Counted from the stretch's first letter, positions 27,116 to 39,697 are shown. The stretch is DNA of 64,000 bases from Actinomycetota bacterium (GCA_023379935.1 JAMCPD010000019.1:1-64000), one strand, 5' to 3'. Notes: a model not told the origin generated them from the letters alone. Numbers and translations are program-made.

Positions 27116-27436
27116 CTGTATATACTCCTTACTTTATAAATTTGTTAAGTACTGATGAGATACTTAAATACATTGATTAAATAAAAGTTTTGTTATTTAT
27201 TCATATTATAGACAAACTAGCCCAATAAAGCCAAATTGGGAAATCACATTTATTTTTGCTCTGGTGAAAAAGTTTTTGTTGATGCTAATTAAAACTTTCC
27301 AAATCTGCTAATTTGTCAGCAACGAGCTATTTTTGATCCACTTCAACAAACTTTAAGTTGACCCACTTTCATTTACTTTTGGGTTGGTTGAGATTTCATG
27401 CAAAATACCTATTAGGTGAAGCTTTAGGGGCTCCTA
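27116..27436. other. AT-rich intergenic stretch between the thiolase and the PIN gene
   Basis: About 320 bases with no convincing coding frame, tRNA or repeat. Base composition changes sharply at its right end, where the GC-rich PIN module begins, so this may be the old chromosome side of an insertion border. The thiolase promoter is expected near its left end. Confidence 0.4.
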
Positions 27437-27895
27437 TTATACGGGGAGCGTGCCCTGACCATAGGCCACTGGCTCTTGGACCGTCACTCCCTCGACAACC
27501 TTGCCAATCGGAAAGTCTTTCACGTCCCACGTCATGAAGCGCTCCGCTTTCCCCCTGATCGCCGACGCAAGATGAACGGCATCCGCTCCACGCAACCCAT
27601 ATCCTCGGGAAAGGACCCGCGCGTGACGAGCGGTAGGCAGATCGACCTCAATCCAGCGCAGGAAGCCGTGTTCGAAGAAGGTACGAATTTTGTTGTCCAC
27701 CTCCTCGGCTTCGGGTGACCTGACCTCTCCGTGCCCGCAGACTTCGGCATAAACCAGCGTGCTCGTGACAATCGTTAGCCGCCGGTTCTCTCCGGCCGTG
27801 AGCAACTCGCGGGCCGTTTCGACCCGCCCCTCCTCACCTGAAATCCATGCAAGGTAAATGTTGGAATCAAGGTAGAAGCGGGGTGGCTCAGGCAC
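27437..27895 (-). CDS. PIN-domain ribonuclease, VapC-like toxin
   Basis: A 152-residue PIN domain. Acidic residues expected for metal binding are the Asp in FYLDSNIYLAW near residue 9, Glu in VYAEVCGHGE near residue 50, the Asp in RGADAVHLASA near residue 110, and the final Asp pair in TWDVKDFP. VapC toxins cut specific RNAs. Its start overlaps the end of the upstream gene by 8 bases, the usual toxin-antitoxin coupling, but that partner is much larger than a VapB. The region is visibly GC-richer than its surroundings, pointing to recent transfer. Confidence 0.85.
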   Translation of the reverse strand: MPEPPRFYLDSNIYLAWISGEEGRVETARELLTAGENRRLTIVTSTLVYAEVCGHGEVRSPEAEEVDNKIRTFFEHGFLRWIEVDLPTARHARVLSRGYGLRGADAVHLASAIRGKAERFMTWDVKDFPIGKVVEGVTVQEPVAYGQGTLPV

Positions 27896-28769
27896 CGCGC
27901 GTCCACTGCTGATGCTCTGTGGCAGTCCTTTCGCCCGTGTACCAAGGCGCGATGCCTGTCAGCTCTGCGACGGTCATCACAAACCCCACCACTTCAATGC
28001 AGTCAAGCGACTCGACTTTTACTAAGGTGATCTGTCCCACCTGGTTGCGGGTGACAGTACCAGCGGCCCGCACTTTTGTCCCGAGGTACTGGCGTACCGT
28101 TTCGAGTAGGTCTTCCGGGAAGGTGCACCGAACAGCGTGTTGCTCTTCGGTATCGTAGAGACTAGCCTTTCGTTGACCCCGGCGCAGGTTCACGACATCC
28201 AAGACGCCGGTCACCGATCCCAATGCCTCGTCCGTTCCTTGGAATGCCTCTGCGGCATGCTCGACGATCTCTTGCGTTACCTGGACTTCCGTTTTGGATC
28301 CGCTTTCTGTGACAGCAGTAAGGCCGATTCCCGACACGCCCGGATTTTTGAGGATCTTCCCTATCTGTTGCACCTTCCCAATAGCAGACTCGGAGAACCA
28401 AGGAGGAAGCTCGGAACGATCTTTAAGGACCGCTAAGCCGTTTATGAGCCTGGTTGGTACTTCGGGGTGGACATCCGTCGAGGGCTCAAGTACCAGTCCG
28501 ATACTCCCGTCCCAGACCTCGCTGATGCGCCATCGACCTCTGCGACTGTTCGCACCGCGTGAGGTGCAATCCAATTCATGGAGCATCTCAAGCGTGTGCT
28601 TGATCAGCGCTACCAGCGCATCCGCTGGGAGTTGGCCACGTTCACCGTAGAGTTGCAGCCGAATCTGGGTCATCTTTGAACCATACTCCCAGATTGTGAC
28701 AAACCGACTGTCCAACAAGAACTGGTCCAATTCGCAGCCTGGTGTTTCAAGGATTTCCTCATAGTACAA
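27888..28769 (-). CDS. Uncharacterised protein with an OB-like C-terminal segment, probable partner of the PIN protein
   Basis: A 293-residue soluble protein that I do not recognise as a named family. Residues 35-110 contain a region ending in GRWRISEVWDGSIGLVLEP. Residues 190-265 (GSVTGVLDVVNLRRG..ASLYD, then VRCTFPEDLLETVRQYLGTKVRAAGTVTRN) alternate strands and turns in the way of an OB fold. I have the impression that similar large proteins sit before PIN genes elsewhere and may act as antitoxins. No DNA-binding domain of the AbrB, RHH or Phd type is visible. Overlap and gene order suggest it neutralises or directs the PIN ribonuclease. That is inference. Confidence 0.6.
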   Translation of the reverse strand: MYYEEILETPGCELDQFLLDSRFVTIWEYGSKMTQIRLQLYGERGQLPADALVALIKHTLEMLHELDCTSRGANSRRGRWRISEVWDGSIGLVLEPSTDVHPEVPTRLINGLAVLKDRSELPPWFSESAIGKVQQIGKILKNPGVSGIGLTAVTESGSKTEVQVTQEIVEHAAEAFQGTDEALGSVTGVLDVVNLRRGQRKASLYDTEEQHAVRCTFPEDLLETVRQYLGTKVRAAGTVTRNQVGQITLVKVESLDCIEVVGFVMTVAELTGIAPWYTGERTATEHQQWTRGA

Positions 28770-28860
28770 CCGCGATCAGGGCTTGTCGCAAAGCGCTGAC
28801 CGTGTCAATGATCACCGCGGTAACTGTCAGGCGTGTTGTCACAATCTGGGAGTATGGTTC
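28678..28860. repeat. 25-bp perfect inverted repeat
   Basis: The 25 bases at 28678-28702 are found again, reverse complemented, at 28836-28860. They are separated by 133 bases, and similarity stops abruptly on both sides. The left copy lies in codons of the PIN-partner gene (FVTIWEYGS). The right copy forms part of the final codons of the truncated membrane gene (TILPDCDN). This looks like a rearrangement junction at the edge of the acquired module. Confidence 0.9.
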
Positions 28861-29047
28861 CGGTAATGGCGATTAAAATCAACAAAGGTCCCTCAATCAA
28901 CATGTCAATCAAGAAGTGGAGTCGAGCGACTTGCTTCCTTTCAACAATCGTACGTGCTGGCATTAAGAATTCAAGAATTCCCTCACAAGCAAGTACACCT
29001 CCCCAGAGCGCGATAACCATAAAATGTAAAGTTTGAAGTCCATTCAT
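28805..29047 (-). pseudogene. Truncated small membrane protein
   Basis: From MNGLQTLHF the frame gives about 80 residues with two hydrophobic helices (LHFMVIALWGGVLACEGILEFL and ARLHFLIDMLIEGPLLILIAIT) and then a non-hydrophobic tail encoded in and after the inverted repeat. The helix-helix pattern looks like the first half of a four-helix protein whose second half was lost when the foreign segment arrived. It may still be expressed. I do not recognise the family. Confidence 0.45.
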
Positions 29048-29185
29048 ATAAATTATTCTAACTAGCCTTAGGCAATTGGTCAAGTGTCGTGTTTGTTTTG
29101 ATTCCACCTTTTACTTGTGTTGTCGGAGCACATAATTCGATTTTATTCCTTGACCAACGTGACACAAGGAGCAGGTCAGAAGGAG

Positions 29186-29259
29186 TGGGGCTAACTGGAC
29201 TTGAACCAGTGACCTCAGCATTATCAGTGCTGCGCTCTAACCAGCTGAGCTATAGCCCC
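29186..29259 (-). tRNA. tRNA-Ile (anticodon GAT)
   Basis: The minus strand reads GGGGCTATAGCTCAGCTGG, with anticodon loop CTGATAA between CAGCA and TGCTG and T loop TTCAAGT. The acceptor GGGGCTA/TAGCCCC is perfect. CCA is not encoded. It stands alone and not within an rRNA operon. Confidence 0.97.
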
Positions 29260-29367
29260 GTTGTCACCTTTTTGAGGGAAAATTCAGTTACCGCAAACCT
29301 TACGGTGCGAAGCCGATTCCATCTCTATACTACCAGCCATAACAGAGGTCTGCGAAGAAAGTTGGCG

Positions 29368-31803
29368 TTAGGTGTAATCGGCGGTATCTGGAGTATACAC
29401 GGGAGCAACAGCAGCCAGCTTATGATCTTCATCTAAATTCATCAACTTCACTCCCGTAGCGGCGCGACCCTGAAGTGATATTTGATCCACAGCCATTTTT
29501 ATCACAACACCACCTGAGGATACCAGCAAAAGTTCACTGTTTGACGAAACTATAAAGCTGTTGGTCACCACTCCTTTGGTTGGCGTTAACCCAATAGCCT
29601 TTACTCCCTTGCCTCCCCTGGCTTGAGCACGAAAATTGTCTATAACAGTTCTTTTGCCAAACCCTTTTGTGGTAATAAAAACTGCATCCATTCCCTCGGA
29701 GATAACGTCACACGCCACCACTTGATCGTCTTGTTTTAGAGTAATCCCCCTGACACCGGCGGTGTCGCGACCGGTTGGGCGCACTTGGTCTTCTTTGAAT
29801 CGTATACACATACCTTTTTTGGTTACCAACAAAAGCTCATTGTTCCCATTGGTGCAAACAACCTTGACTAATTCATCATTAAGATTCAACGAAATAGCAA
29901 TTATCCCTTCACGTCTAGACTTGTTGTATTGGATTAAGGGTGTTTTTTTGACTTGACCAAGTTGGGTAACAAAGAATAAATTCTTCCCCTCCTCAAAATC
30001 ACGGGTGGAAATTATAGCCTCTATGCGCTCATCATTGTCAATAGGCAATAGATTGATTATTGCCGTTCCTTTTGTGGAACGTTCTCTCAGAGGGATCTGG
30101 TAGGCCCGGAGTTTGAAAACACGACCTTTATTGGAAAACAACAACAGATGTGAGTGGGCAGTTGTATGCACGGCAATGGTAACCACATCGCTTTCTTTGA
30201 GTTTAGTCCCTTGTACTCCCCTTCCGCCGCGGGCTTGACTTTTAAAAGCATCTCCAGATATGGAGTTTATATAGCCGCTTGTGGTCATGGTTATGAACAA
30301 CTCATCGTCGGCTATTAAATCTTCGGTAACTAATTCACCGGGATCTGTTTCTAAACGTGATCTCCTCGGCTCAGCAAATTTAGCGCGTATCTGTTTTAGT
30401 TCATCAATAATCAAACGGCGCAGTAAATCTTCACTGCCGAGTATCCCTTGCAACTCAGCTATTGTAGCTTGCAGCTTTAAATACTCTTCTTTGAGCTCAG
30501 ATCTCCCAAGACGTGTAAGGCGCCCAAGGGTTAGATCGAGAATATGATCAGTTTGAGGTTCGCTAAACTCAAAAGGTGTATCCATAAGCTTGGATTTAGC
30601 GGCTGGACGATCGGGGGAGTTGCGTATGGCTTCAATCACCTCATCCAATAAATCAATGGCGCGGAGTAAACCTTCAACTATGTGGGCTCTATTTTGGGCT
30701 TTGTTCAACCTGAACTGGCAGCGCCGTGTAACCACCTCCAACTGATGTTCTATATAATGATGTAGTAGTTGAGCCAGATTTAATGTCCTTGGGACCCCGT
30801 CAACAATGGCCAACATATTAACGCCAACACTTGTTTGAAGAGAGGTGTATTTGTAGAGGTTGTTTAATACCACCTCGGCATTGGCATCTCTTCGCACCTC
30901 CACAACCAGACGTGCTTCGCGCCCGGCGGAATCGTTTTGCAACCGGGATATACCCTCCAACACACCATCTTTGACTAAATCGGCTATTTTCTTCTCTATA
31001 ACCTCAACTGAAGTTTGATAAGGCAGTTCAGTAAAGATAATACGGGTGGAGTTACGAATTTCTTCCAGCTCCGAAACGGCACGTATTTTTATAGAGCCGC
31101 GACCGGTTCTATAGGCGTCTTTGATGCCTTGAGTACCCAACAAAAGCCCACCTGTAGGGAAGTCGGGACCTTTGATAAACGCCATCAGGTCGTCCGGTGT
31201 GGCTTCTTGATGACTTAAAACATAAATTGTCGCGTCAATCACCTCAGCTAAATTATGGGGAGGTATGTTAGTTGCCATCCCAACAGCAATTCCTTGGGAT
31301 CCATTAATCAATAGGTTGGGTATTCGCGACGGTAATACAACTGGTTCCAGCTCACTTGCGTCATAGTTTTGAACAAAATTAACCGTATCTTCTTCAATTG
31401 ATTCCAGTAAAGTCAGTGAGATTGGGGCCAAGCGGCACTCGGTATACCTCATTGCGGCGGGTCCCTCATCAGGCCCTGTTGAACCAAAGTTACCGTGCCC
31501 ATCTATCAGGGGGTGACGCAAACTAAAATCCTGCACCATTCTGGCCAAAGAGTCATATATGGCACTATCACCGTGTGGGTGAAAACGTCCCATAACATCA
31601 CCGACAACACGTGCACATTTTGTATATGGGCGCTCGGGTCTAAGCCCCATATTGAACATTGCATATAGTATACGTCTATGAACCGGTTTCAACCCATCCC
31701 GTACATCGGGCAAAGCACGTGACACTATAACAGACATGGCGTAGTCTAAGAAAGACCTTTCCATCTCTTCTTGTAACTCAATTGGTTTAACTACGGTCAT
31801 CAA
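29368..31803 (-). CDS. gyrA: DNA gyrase subunit A
   Basis: An 811-residue gyrase A subunit, which breaks and rejoins the DNA double strand. The active-site tyrosine is Tyr120 in AMRYTECRL. The quinolone-determining stretch reads [10 protein letters not shown] with Ser80 and Asp84, the susceptible-type residues. The GyrA box [13 protein letters not shown] sits near residue 530, followed by the beta-pinwheel that wraps DNA. It lies directly downstream of gyrB (35 bases). Confidence 0.98.
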   Translation of the reverse strand: MMTVVKPIELQEEMERSFLDYAMSVIVSRALPDVRDGLKPVHRRILYAMFNMGLRPERPYTKCARVVGDVMGRFHPHGDSAIYDSLARMVQDFSLRHPLIDGHGNFGSTGPDEGPAAMRYTECRLAPISLTLLESIEEDTVNFVQNYDASELEPVVLPSRIPNLLINGSQGIAVGMATNIPPHNLAEVIDATIYVLSHQEATPDDLMAFIKGPDFPTGGLLLGTQGIKDAYRTGRGSIKIRAVSELEEIRNSTRIIFTELPYQTSVEVIEKKIADLVKDGVLEGISRLQNDSAGREARLVVEVRRDANAEVVLNNLYKYTSLQTSVGVNMLAIVDGVPRTLNLAQLLHHYIEHQLEVVTRRCQFRLNKAQNRAHIVEGLLRAIDLLDEVIEAIRNSPDRPAAKSKLMDTPFEFSEPQTDHILDLTLGRLTRLGRSELKEEYLKLQATIAELQGILGSEDLLRRLIIDELKQIRAKFAEPRRSRLETDPGELVTEDLIADDELFITMTTSGYINSISGDAFKSQARGGRGVQGTKLKESDVVTIAVHTTAHSHLLLFSNKGRVFKLRAYQIPLRERSTKGTAIINLLPIDNDERIEAIISTRDFEEGKNLFFVTQLGQVKKTPLIQYNKSRREGIIAISLNLNDELVKVVCTNGNNELLLVTKKGMCIRFKEDQVRPTGRDTAGVRGITLKQDDQVVACDVISEGMDAVFITTKGFGKRTVIDNFRAQARGGKGVKAIGLTPTKGVVTNSFIVSSNSELLLVSSGGVVIKMAVDQISLQGRAATGVKLMNLDEDHKLAAVAPVYTPDTADYT

Positions 31804-31838
31804 TACTTACCATTTGACATCTATTTTGAAAAAGAAGG

Positions 31839-34947
<3,109 letters not shown>

Positions 34948-34972
34948 CTTAACAACACCTCTTTATTTATAC

Positions 34973-35112
34973 TTTTCCACAACTTACTATTTTTTCCACA
35001 GCCTTGTTTATTATTTAATTTTTAACAATAGTAATAGGGTATGTGTAAAAGTGTAAAACTACTATAATACCTAATTAATATACAATTTTTAAACATGATG
35101 TGTTGTGGAAAA
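34973..35112. promoter_or_regulatory. Cluster of near-consensus DnaA boxes between dnaA and dnaN
   Basis: TTTTCCACA occurs at 34973-34981 and 34992-35000, and its complement at 35104-35112. Each differs by one base from the TTATCCACA consensus. A perfect box also lies inside the dnaA 3' end at 35258-35266. The gap is very AT-rich. A second DnaA-binding cluster downstream of dnaA is a known bipartite-origin arrangement (as in Bacillus) and may help unwinding or regulate dnaN. Confidence 0.55.
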
Positions 35113-36492
35113 CTAACTGTTATACTCAGACTTGATTTTTATTATTAACTCATTAACCTGCCCGTAAACCTGTTTTTTTTGTTTCATTAAAGAAGATATT
35201 TTTTCTATAGCATGTATGGCGGTAGTATGATCCCTACCGTTGAATATATTGGCAATCTGTGGATAACTTAAATCTGTAAGTTCACGGATTATATACATAC
35301 AGATTTGGCGCGCCAACACCAACGGGCGTCTTCTGTTTGGTCCAACTATTTCTTCAACACCAAACCTGAAATACTCTGAACATATATTAATGATTGTCTG
35401 TGGAAGAATCCGTTTAAACTGATCTTTAACTATAATGTCGCTTAGATTAACTTTAACTAAATCACCTGTTATTGGTTGATTTGTGAGTTTCGCATAAGCA
35501 ATAACTCTATTTAATGCCCCCTCCAATTCCCGTATGTTATTTGTTATATTAATGGCTATAAACTCCAAAACATCGTTTGGAATCGCGATGTCTTCACTTC
35601 TCATTTTTTTTTGAAGAATAGCCATTCTTGTTTCCAGCTCCGGTGGCTGGATATCGGTTATTAATCCGGATAAAAATCTACTCCTTAACCGTTCCTCCAA
35701 GGTTGATATCGAACGAGGCGGCCTGTCAGAGGTAATAACTATCTGTTTCGATGATTCATATAATGAGTTAAAAGTATGAAAAAATTCTTCTTGGAGTGAC
35801 TCCTTGCCCTCAATGAACTGGATGTCATCTATAAGTAAAATATCACACTCCCTATAACGGCGCTTGAATGATACCGTTTTATTAATTCTAATTGCATTAA
35901 CAAACTCATTTAAAAATGTTTCAGTGGAAACATACCTAATTTTGTTTGTTGGCATATGTTTCAAGATATAGTTTCCTATTGCATGCAGTAGGTGTGTTTT
36001 ACCGAGTCCTGTATGCCCATAAATAAACAGCGGATTATATGAGTGTGATGGCGATTCCGCTACAGCTAAAGCGGCTGCGTGTGCAAACCGGTTGGATGAT
36101 GCAATTACAAAAGCATCAAAAACATAAGAAGGGTTAAACATACTTTCACCGGTCCCCGTTGCTGGCGGTACGGGTTGGGTTTGCACAGAAATATTTCCTC
36201 CGTTGCTTCGGTTATCAACCGTCATTCTGTTTGGTAAATCGAAAGATGTATCTATTTCAATATCTAAATCAGTGGATACGCCCGTTATAGTTGACAGTGT
36301 CTCTAATATGACCGGAAGATAGCGATTGATCAACCTATCTCTAACTATTCTGTTTGGTACGGATATAACCAAACTGTTATCCTTGTAATTAGTGGCGTTA
36401 ACGGGCATCAGCAATGTTTTCCACACACCTTCGCCAAGCCGATCTTTCAAAATAATACTACACTTATCCCATAATTCTATACTCTGTTTCAT
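35113..36492 (-). CDS. dnaA: Chromosomal replication initiator DnaA
   Basis: About 459 residues starting at MKQSIELWDK. An open extension upstream is not family-like. Domain I is followed by a short linker, then AAA+ domain III with Walker A GHTGLGKTHLLHAIG and Walker B LLIDDIQFIEGK, and domain IV with GRDHTTAIHAIEKI, which reads DnaA boxes. It binds the boxes on either side of the gene to open the origin. Confidence 0.97.
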   Translation of the reverse strand: MKQSIELWDKCSIILKDRLGEGVWKTLLMPVNATNYKDNSLVISVPNRIVRDRLINRYLPVILETLSTITGVSTDLDIEIDTSFDLPNRMTVDNRSNGGNISVQTQPVPPATGTGESMFNPSYVFDAFVIASSNRFAHAAALAVAESPSHSYNPLFIYGHTGLGKTHLLHAIGNYILKHMPTNKIRYVSTETFLNEFVNAIRINKTVSFKRRYRECDILLIDDIQFIEGKESLQEEFFHTFNSLYESSKQIVITSDRPPRSISTLEERLRSRFLSGLITDIQPPELETRMAILQKKMRSEDIAIPNDVLEFIAINITNNIRELEGALNRVIAYAKLTNQPITGDLVKVNLSDIIVKDQFKRILPQTIINICSEYFRFGVEEIVGPNRRRPLVLARQICMYIIRELTDLSYPQIANIFNGRDHTTAIHAIEKISSLMKQKKQVYGQVNELIIKIKSEYNS

Positions 36493-36951
36493 AAATACCC
36501 TTACTTTTAAACTCTTTTTTGTTGGAACAAACCAACCCAAAAACACCACTCTACTTCAAGCTTATTGCCTAATGATGAAGAAATTTATTTTATTAAACTC
36601 CTTTCCCCCAACTATACAACTACTTAGAAAGTTGTGTCCAAAAATATACCAAAAATATTAAGACTATAAAATACGAACAGTATTGCATAATAACCAGCCA
36701 AATATATATACATACCAACCCAATATATCCGCCTTGATCAAGAATTTGATGGAACAAACACCAAACTAAGGTTGAATAAAGTTTGGTCACCTCTAAACGT
36801 TCTTTGTACTGCTAACAGTACCCCAACTAGAGGTTTACAAATATAGGCTACTCTAAATATTATCCACAGGTTGTGTAAAAAGGTGTGGATAAAGAATAGG
36901 TATAGATAAATTTACCAATCTCAACCACACCTTTATATTTTTCACTCTTTC
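36493..36951. other. oriC: Probable replication origin between dnaA and parB
   Basis: A 459-base AT-rich gap upstream of dnaA. Two perfect DnaA boxes face each other at 36860-36868 (TTATCCACA) and 36884-36892 (TGTGGATAA), separated by 15 bases. Much of 36590-36720 is A+T with runs suited to unwinding. The dnaA promoter should lie at its left end. Together with the dnaA-dnaN cluster this is the best origin candidate in the window. Confidence 0.75.
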
Positions 36952-37830
36952 TCAAACGCGCGGTGGAATAATTAGTTTATATATACGTTCCAAGTCGGCT
37001 ATGTTTGCAAACTCTATTACCACAACACCATGTTTTTTGGTGATATCAACCTTTACTCGTGTATTTAAATAATCACTTAGAATAACTTCCAACTCAACCA
37101 AACTAGGATCACGCTCACTAATATTTTTAGGAGCTGTTTTCACCCTATTATCTGGTTTGCTGTTTTCTCTATCTTTTATGACTTCTTCAACCGCCCGTAC
37201 ACTTAATCCTTCATTAACTACTCTTTTTGCCAACTCTTCCTGGAGTGTTCTGTCAGGTGTACCAAGTAAAGCTCTTGCATGGCCGGCGGTCAACTGTTTA
37301 TCGAGTATAAGTTTTTGCACTCCCGCGGGAAGTTGTAACAACCTTATGGTGTTGGTTATTGTTGCCCTACTTTTTCCTACTCTTTTTGCCAGTTCATCAT
37401 GGGTTATATTCAACTCCTCCAACAACTGTTGGTATCCGGCAGCCTCTTCCAGTGCATTAAGCCCTTCTCTGTGGAGGTTTTCAATTAACGCTTTTATAAG
37501 TGAAGAGGTGTCGGTTTCAACATTGATAAAACTCGGAATGGTTAGCAAACCAACTCTTTTAGCCGCTCTCCAACGTCGTTCACCAGCAACAAGCTCATAA
37601 ACATTCTCCTCCAACTCCCTGAGCAGTATCGGTTGGAGTATGCCAACTTCGTTGATTGATGCCGCAAGGGAGGATATTGCTTCTTCATCAAAATACTTTC
37701 TAGGTTGTGAATGGTTTGGTTTGATATAGTTAACAGGAACTTCTCTATAAACCAAACCCTCCTGTTTGTGGACTGTTTCTGTTGGAATAAGTGAGCTTAA
37801 CCCTTTTCCAAGACCACTATGACGAACCAC
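36952..37830 (-). CDS. parB: Chromosome partitioning protein ParB
   Basis: A 292-residue ParB/Spo0J. The N-terminal CTPase/ParB domain includes NHSQPRKYFDEEAISSLAASI, the GERRWRA motif and ENLHREGLNALEEA, followed by an HTH (ELAKRVGKSRATITNTIRLL) that reads parS. The C-terminal dimerisation domain starts near residue 235. It overlaps parA by 14 bases. Two parS sites lie about 1.0-1.2 kb upstream. Confidence 0.97.
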   Translation of the reverse strand: MVRHSGLGKGLSSLIPTETVHKQEGLVYREVPVNYIKPNHSQPRKYFDEEAISSLAASINEVGILQPILLRELEENVYELVAGERRWRAAKRVGLLTIPSFINVETDTSSLIKALIENLHREGLNALEEAAGYQQLLEELNITHDELAKRVGKSRATITNTIRLLQLPAGVQKLILDKQLTAGHARALLGTPDRTLQEELAKRVVNEGLSVRAVEEVIKDRENSKPDNRVKTAPKNISERDPSLVELEVILSDYLNTRVKVDITKKHGVVVIEFANIADLERIYKLIIPPRV

Positions 37831-38614
37831 CGCTGACCTCCTTTGCCAGTTGTCTATAGGCTATTGATCCACGTGAGGATGGATCAAATACTGTTATTGG
37901 TTTTCCAAATGATGGTGCTTCTGACAGTCGTACACTACGGGGTATAATTGATTTACATACAAGCGAATCAAAATGCTGTTTTACCTCCCGGGCCACTTCA
38001 TCCGAAAGCTTAGTTCTGCCATCATACATAGTGAGTACTATAAAACCTATCCTTAAATCCGGGTTTAAGCTTGTCTTTACAAGTTCAACATTACGCAAAA
38101 GTTGCCCCAAACCCTCCAAGGCATAGTATTCACACTGTATGGGAACTACGATCTCTTTGGTGGCAGCAAGAGCATTAACGGTTAGCAATCCCAATGAAGG
38201 TGGGCAGTCTATAATAATAAAGTCGTAATCATCCTCTATGAGCGCTATAGATTTTTTTAATTTGAGTTCACGGCTAAACGCAGACACCAACTCTATTTCC
38301 GCTCCAGCCAAATCTATTGATGAAGGTGCTAAAAACAGGTTTTTCAAACTGGTTGGCTCTATACAGTCTTCCATATTAACATCGTGCATTAACACGTCAT
38401 ATGTCGACATATCAAAACTTTTAGGATCTATACCAAGGCCGGTGGTTGCATTGCCTTGTGGATCCAAATCTATAATAAGTACTCTGAAACCTATTTCAGC
38501 CAAAGAAGCCCCCAAATTAATAGCCGTAGTTGTTTTACCAACTCCACCTTTTTGGTTCGCTATCGCAAGTATTCTCGCTGTACTTGGTTGTTGTTTATTA
38601 TTCAAATTTGGCAT
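37817..38614 (-). CDS. parA: Chromosome partitioning ATPase ParA
   Basis: A 265-residue Soj-type ATPase. The deviant Walker A is NQKGGVGKTTTAINLGA near residue 18, and the Walker B region is IIIDCPPSLGLLTVNALAA. It forms nucleoid-bound gradients that pull ParB-parS complexes apart. It is transcribed with parB, and rsmG lies upstream beyond the parS repeat region. Confidence 0.97.
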   Translation of the reverse strand: MPNLNNKQQPSTARILAIANQKGGVGKTTTAINLGASLAEIGFRVLIIDLDPQGNATTGLGIDPKSFDMSTYDVLMHDVNMEDCIEPTSLKNLFLAPSSIDLAGAEIELVSAFSRELKLKKSIALIEDDYDFIIIDCPPSLGLLTVNALAATKEIVVPIQCEYYALEGLGQLLRNVELVKTSLNPDLRIGFIVLTMYDGRTKLSDEVAREVKQHFDSLVCKSIIPRSVRLSEAPSFGKPITVFDPSSRGSIAYRQLAKEVSGGSS

Positions 38615-38751
38615 TTATCCTTTAATCTTCTGTCCCAATAAACAAAGCATCACAGTTGGCACTAACATCAGTAGTTGACATTGTACTATTATATATACTC
38701 AATTAGCAAGTGTAAACGGTCAATTATTTAAAATAAAATTTATAACCGATT

Positions 38752-38818
38752 TAGTTACGGACTGTTTCACGTGAAACATACTCTAAAAGAGAGGATACTT
38801 TCGAGGCAGACCTACTCT
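38752..38818. repeat. 67-bp direct repeat, copy 1
   Basis: Identical over 67 bases to 39001-39067. It contains a perfect parS and the bases that in copy 2 encode the last residues of RsmG. Copy 2 looks like the original because RsmG needs it, so this copy is probably the duplicate. Confidence 0.95.
38763..38778. promoter_or_regulatory. parS: parS site 1
   Basis: TGTTTCACGTGAAACA is a perfect 16-base palindrome matching the bacterial parS consensus bound by ParB. It is about 1.9 kb from the origin candidate, as expected for origin-proximal centromere sites. Confidence 0.97.
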
Positions 38819-39000
38819 CTATAGGCATGTAACCGGTGAATGACCCGGACGTACGTACATTTCTCGTCTGTGGTGGAATGAAATTAATCTCCCAAACCTT
38901 TGCAAACTCTCTCAACGGCCTCTTATATATCTGCTTCGATACCATACTATTTAAGTATGATCTACCAACAGATTTTGAAGACCGGCTCCCCGCAAAGACA

Positions 39001-39067
39001 TAGTTACGGACTGTTTCACGTGAAACATACTCTAAAAGAGAGGATACTTTCGAGGCAGACCTACTCT
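39001..39067. repeat. 67-bp direct repeat, copy 2
   Basis: The second copy. Its right half encodes the RsmG C-terminus (VGLPRKYPLF and stop) and its left half carries parS. It starts exactly 249 bases from copy 1. Confidence 0.95.
39012..39027. promoter_or_regulatory. parS: parS site 2
   Basis: A second perfect TGTTTCACGTGAAACA, 249 bases from the first and immediately downstream of the rsmG stop codon. Confidence 0.97.
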
Positions 39068-39697
39068 GCGAGGATATTTATCGGGGCATATTTTGCAACA
39101 TTTAATAACTGCATAATTAAATGAGTTCATGTAACGCTCGATGGATATAAACTTTGCACCCAGTTCGGAAAGACTGTTTGCGGGCCATCTGGTCAAGGGT
39201 TCACCGTTCTTACTGTCATCCGGGTTATCGGTATAAGGTTGTTCCGAAACTATCAAAACTCCACCCGGTTTCAAGAAAGGAAGTCCACACTCAACAGTTG
39301 TTGCCGGTTTTCCAAAACTACGTGATGTTACAACATCGAACCTTGATCGCAACATCAAACTTCTTGCTGCTAATTCGGCATTATTGTTCAATACCGACAC
39401 TTTTGATGACAGATTAAGCCGACTTACCGTTTCCATTAGGAAACTACTTCGCTTGACGCTGGAGTCAAGTAGAACTATATTAGACTCCTTCCATACGTGT
39501 GCTAAAACCAATCCGGGTAATCCACCCCCAGAGCCCAGATCAACTACATTGCCCGGGTTTATTATAGGAGAAACTGCGGCAAAACCAACTGAATGAACGA
39601 TCTGTTGTTCGATAGGCATGTTGCCGCAAAACCTCAACTTGGCGGCTAAATTTAATGCATTGACCAACTCAATATTTTCTAAACAGGCATCCAACAT
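39032..39697 (-). CDS. rsmG: 16S rRNA (guanine527-N7)-methyltransferase
   Basis: A 221-residue SAM-dependent methyltransferase that modifies G527 of 16S rRNA. The SAM motif is VVDLGSGGGLPGLVLA near residue 52, followed by VVTSRSFGKP and the C-terminal CPDKYPRRVGLPRKYPL, the typical RsmG ending. The last residues are encoded in the 67-bp repeat. It sits in the conserved rpmH-rnpA-yidD-yidC-jag-rsmG-parA-parB order. Confidence 0.95.
   Translation of the reverse strand: MLDACLENIELVNALNLAAKLRFCGNMPIEQQIVHSVGFAAVSPIINPGNVVDLGSGGGLPGLVLAHVWKESNIVLLDSSVKRSSFLMETVSRLNLSSKVSVLNNNAELAARSLMLRSRFDVVTSRSFGKPATTVECGLPFLKPGGVLIVSEQPYTDNPDDSKNGEPLTRWPANSLSELGAKFISIERYMNSFNYAVIKCCKICPDKYPRRVGLPRKYPLF

Larger units (their letters stand above)
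38615..39031. other. Gap between parA and rsmG carrying two parS sites in a direct repeat
   Basis: About 417 bases holding the two 67-bp repeat copies and 182 bases between them. On the minus strand one frame is open through both copies because their 249-base offset is a multiple of three. It lacks a start codon before its first repeat copy, so I do not call a gene. The far left part, near 38690-38750, is AT-rich. Confidence 0.7.

Noticed and set aside
27475-27720. Plus-strand frame across the PIN gene
   Set aside because: A shadow frame of GC-rich coding DNA with no independent motif.
38751-38945. 64-codon frame on the minus strand ending in the parS repeat
   Set aside because: The frame is open mainly because the repeat is in phase. 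There is no ribosome site and no family resemblance, so it is reported as a repeat observation rather than a gene.
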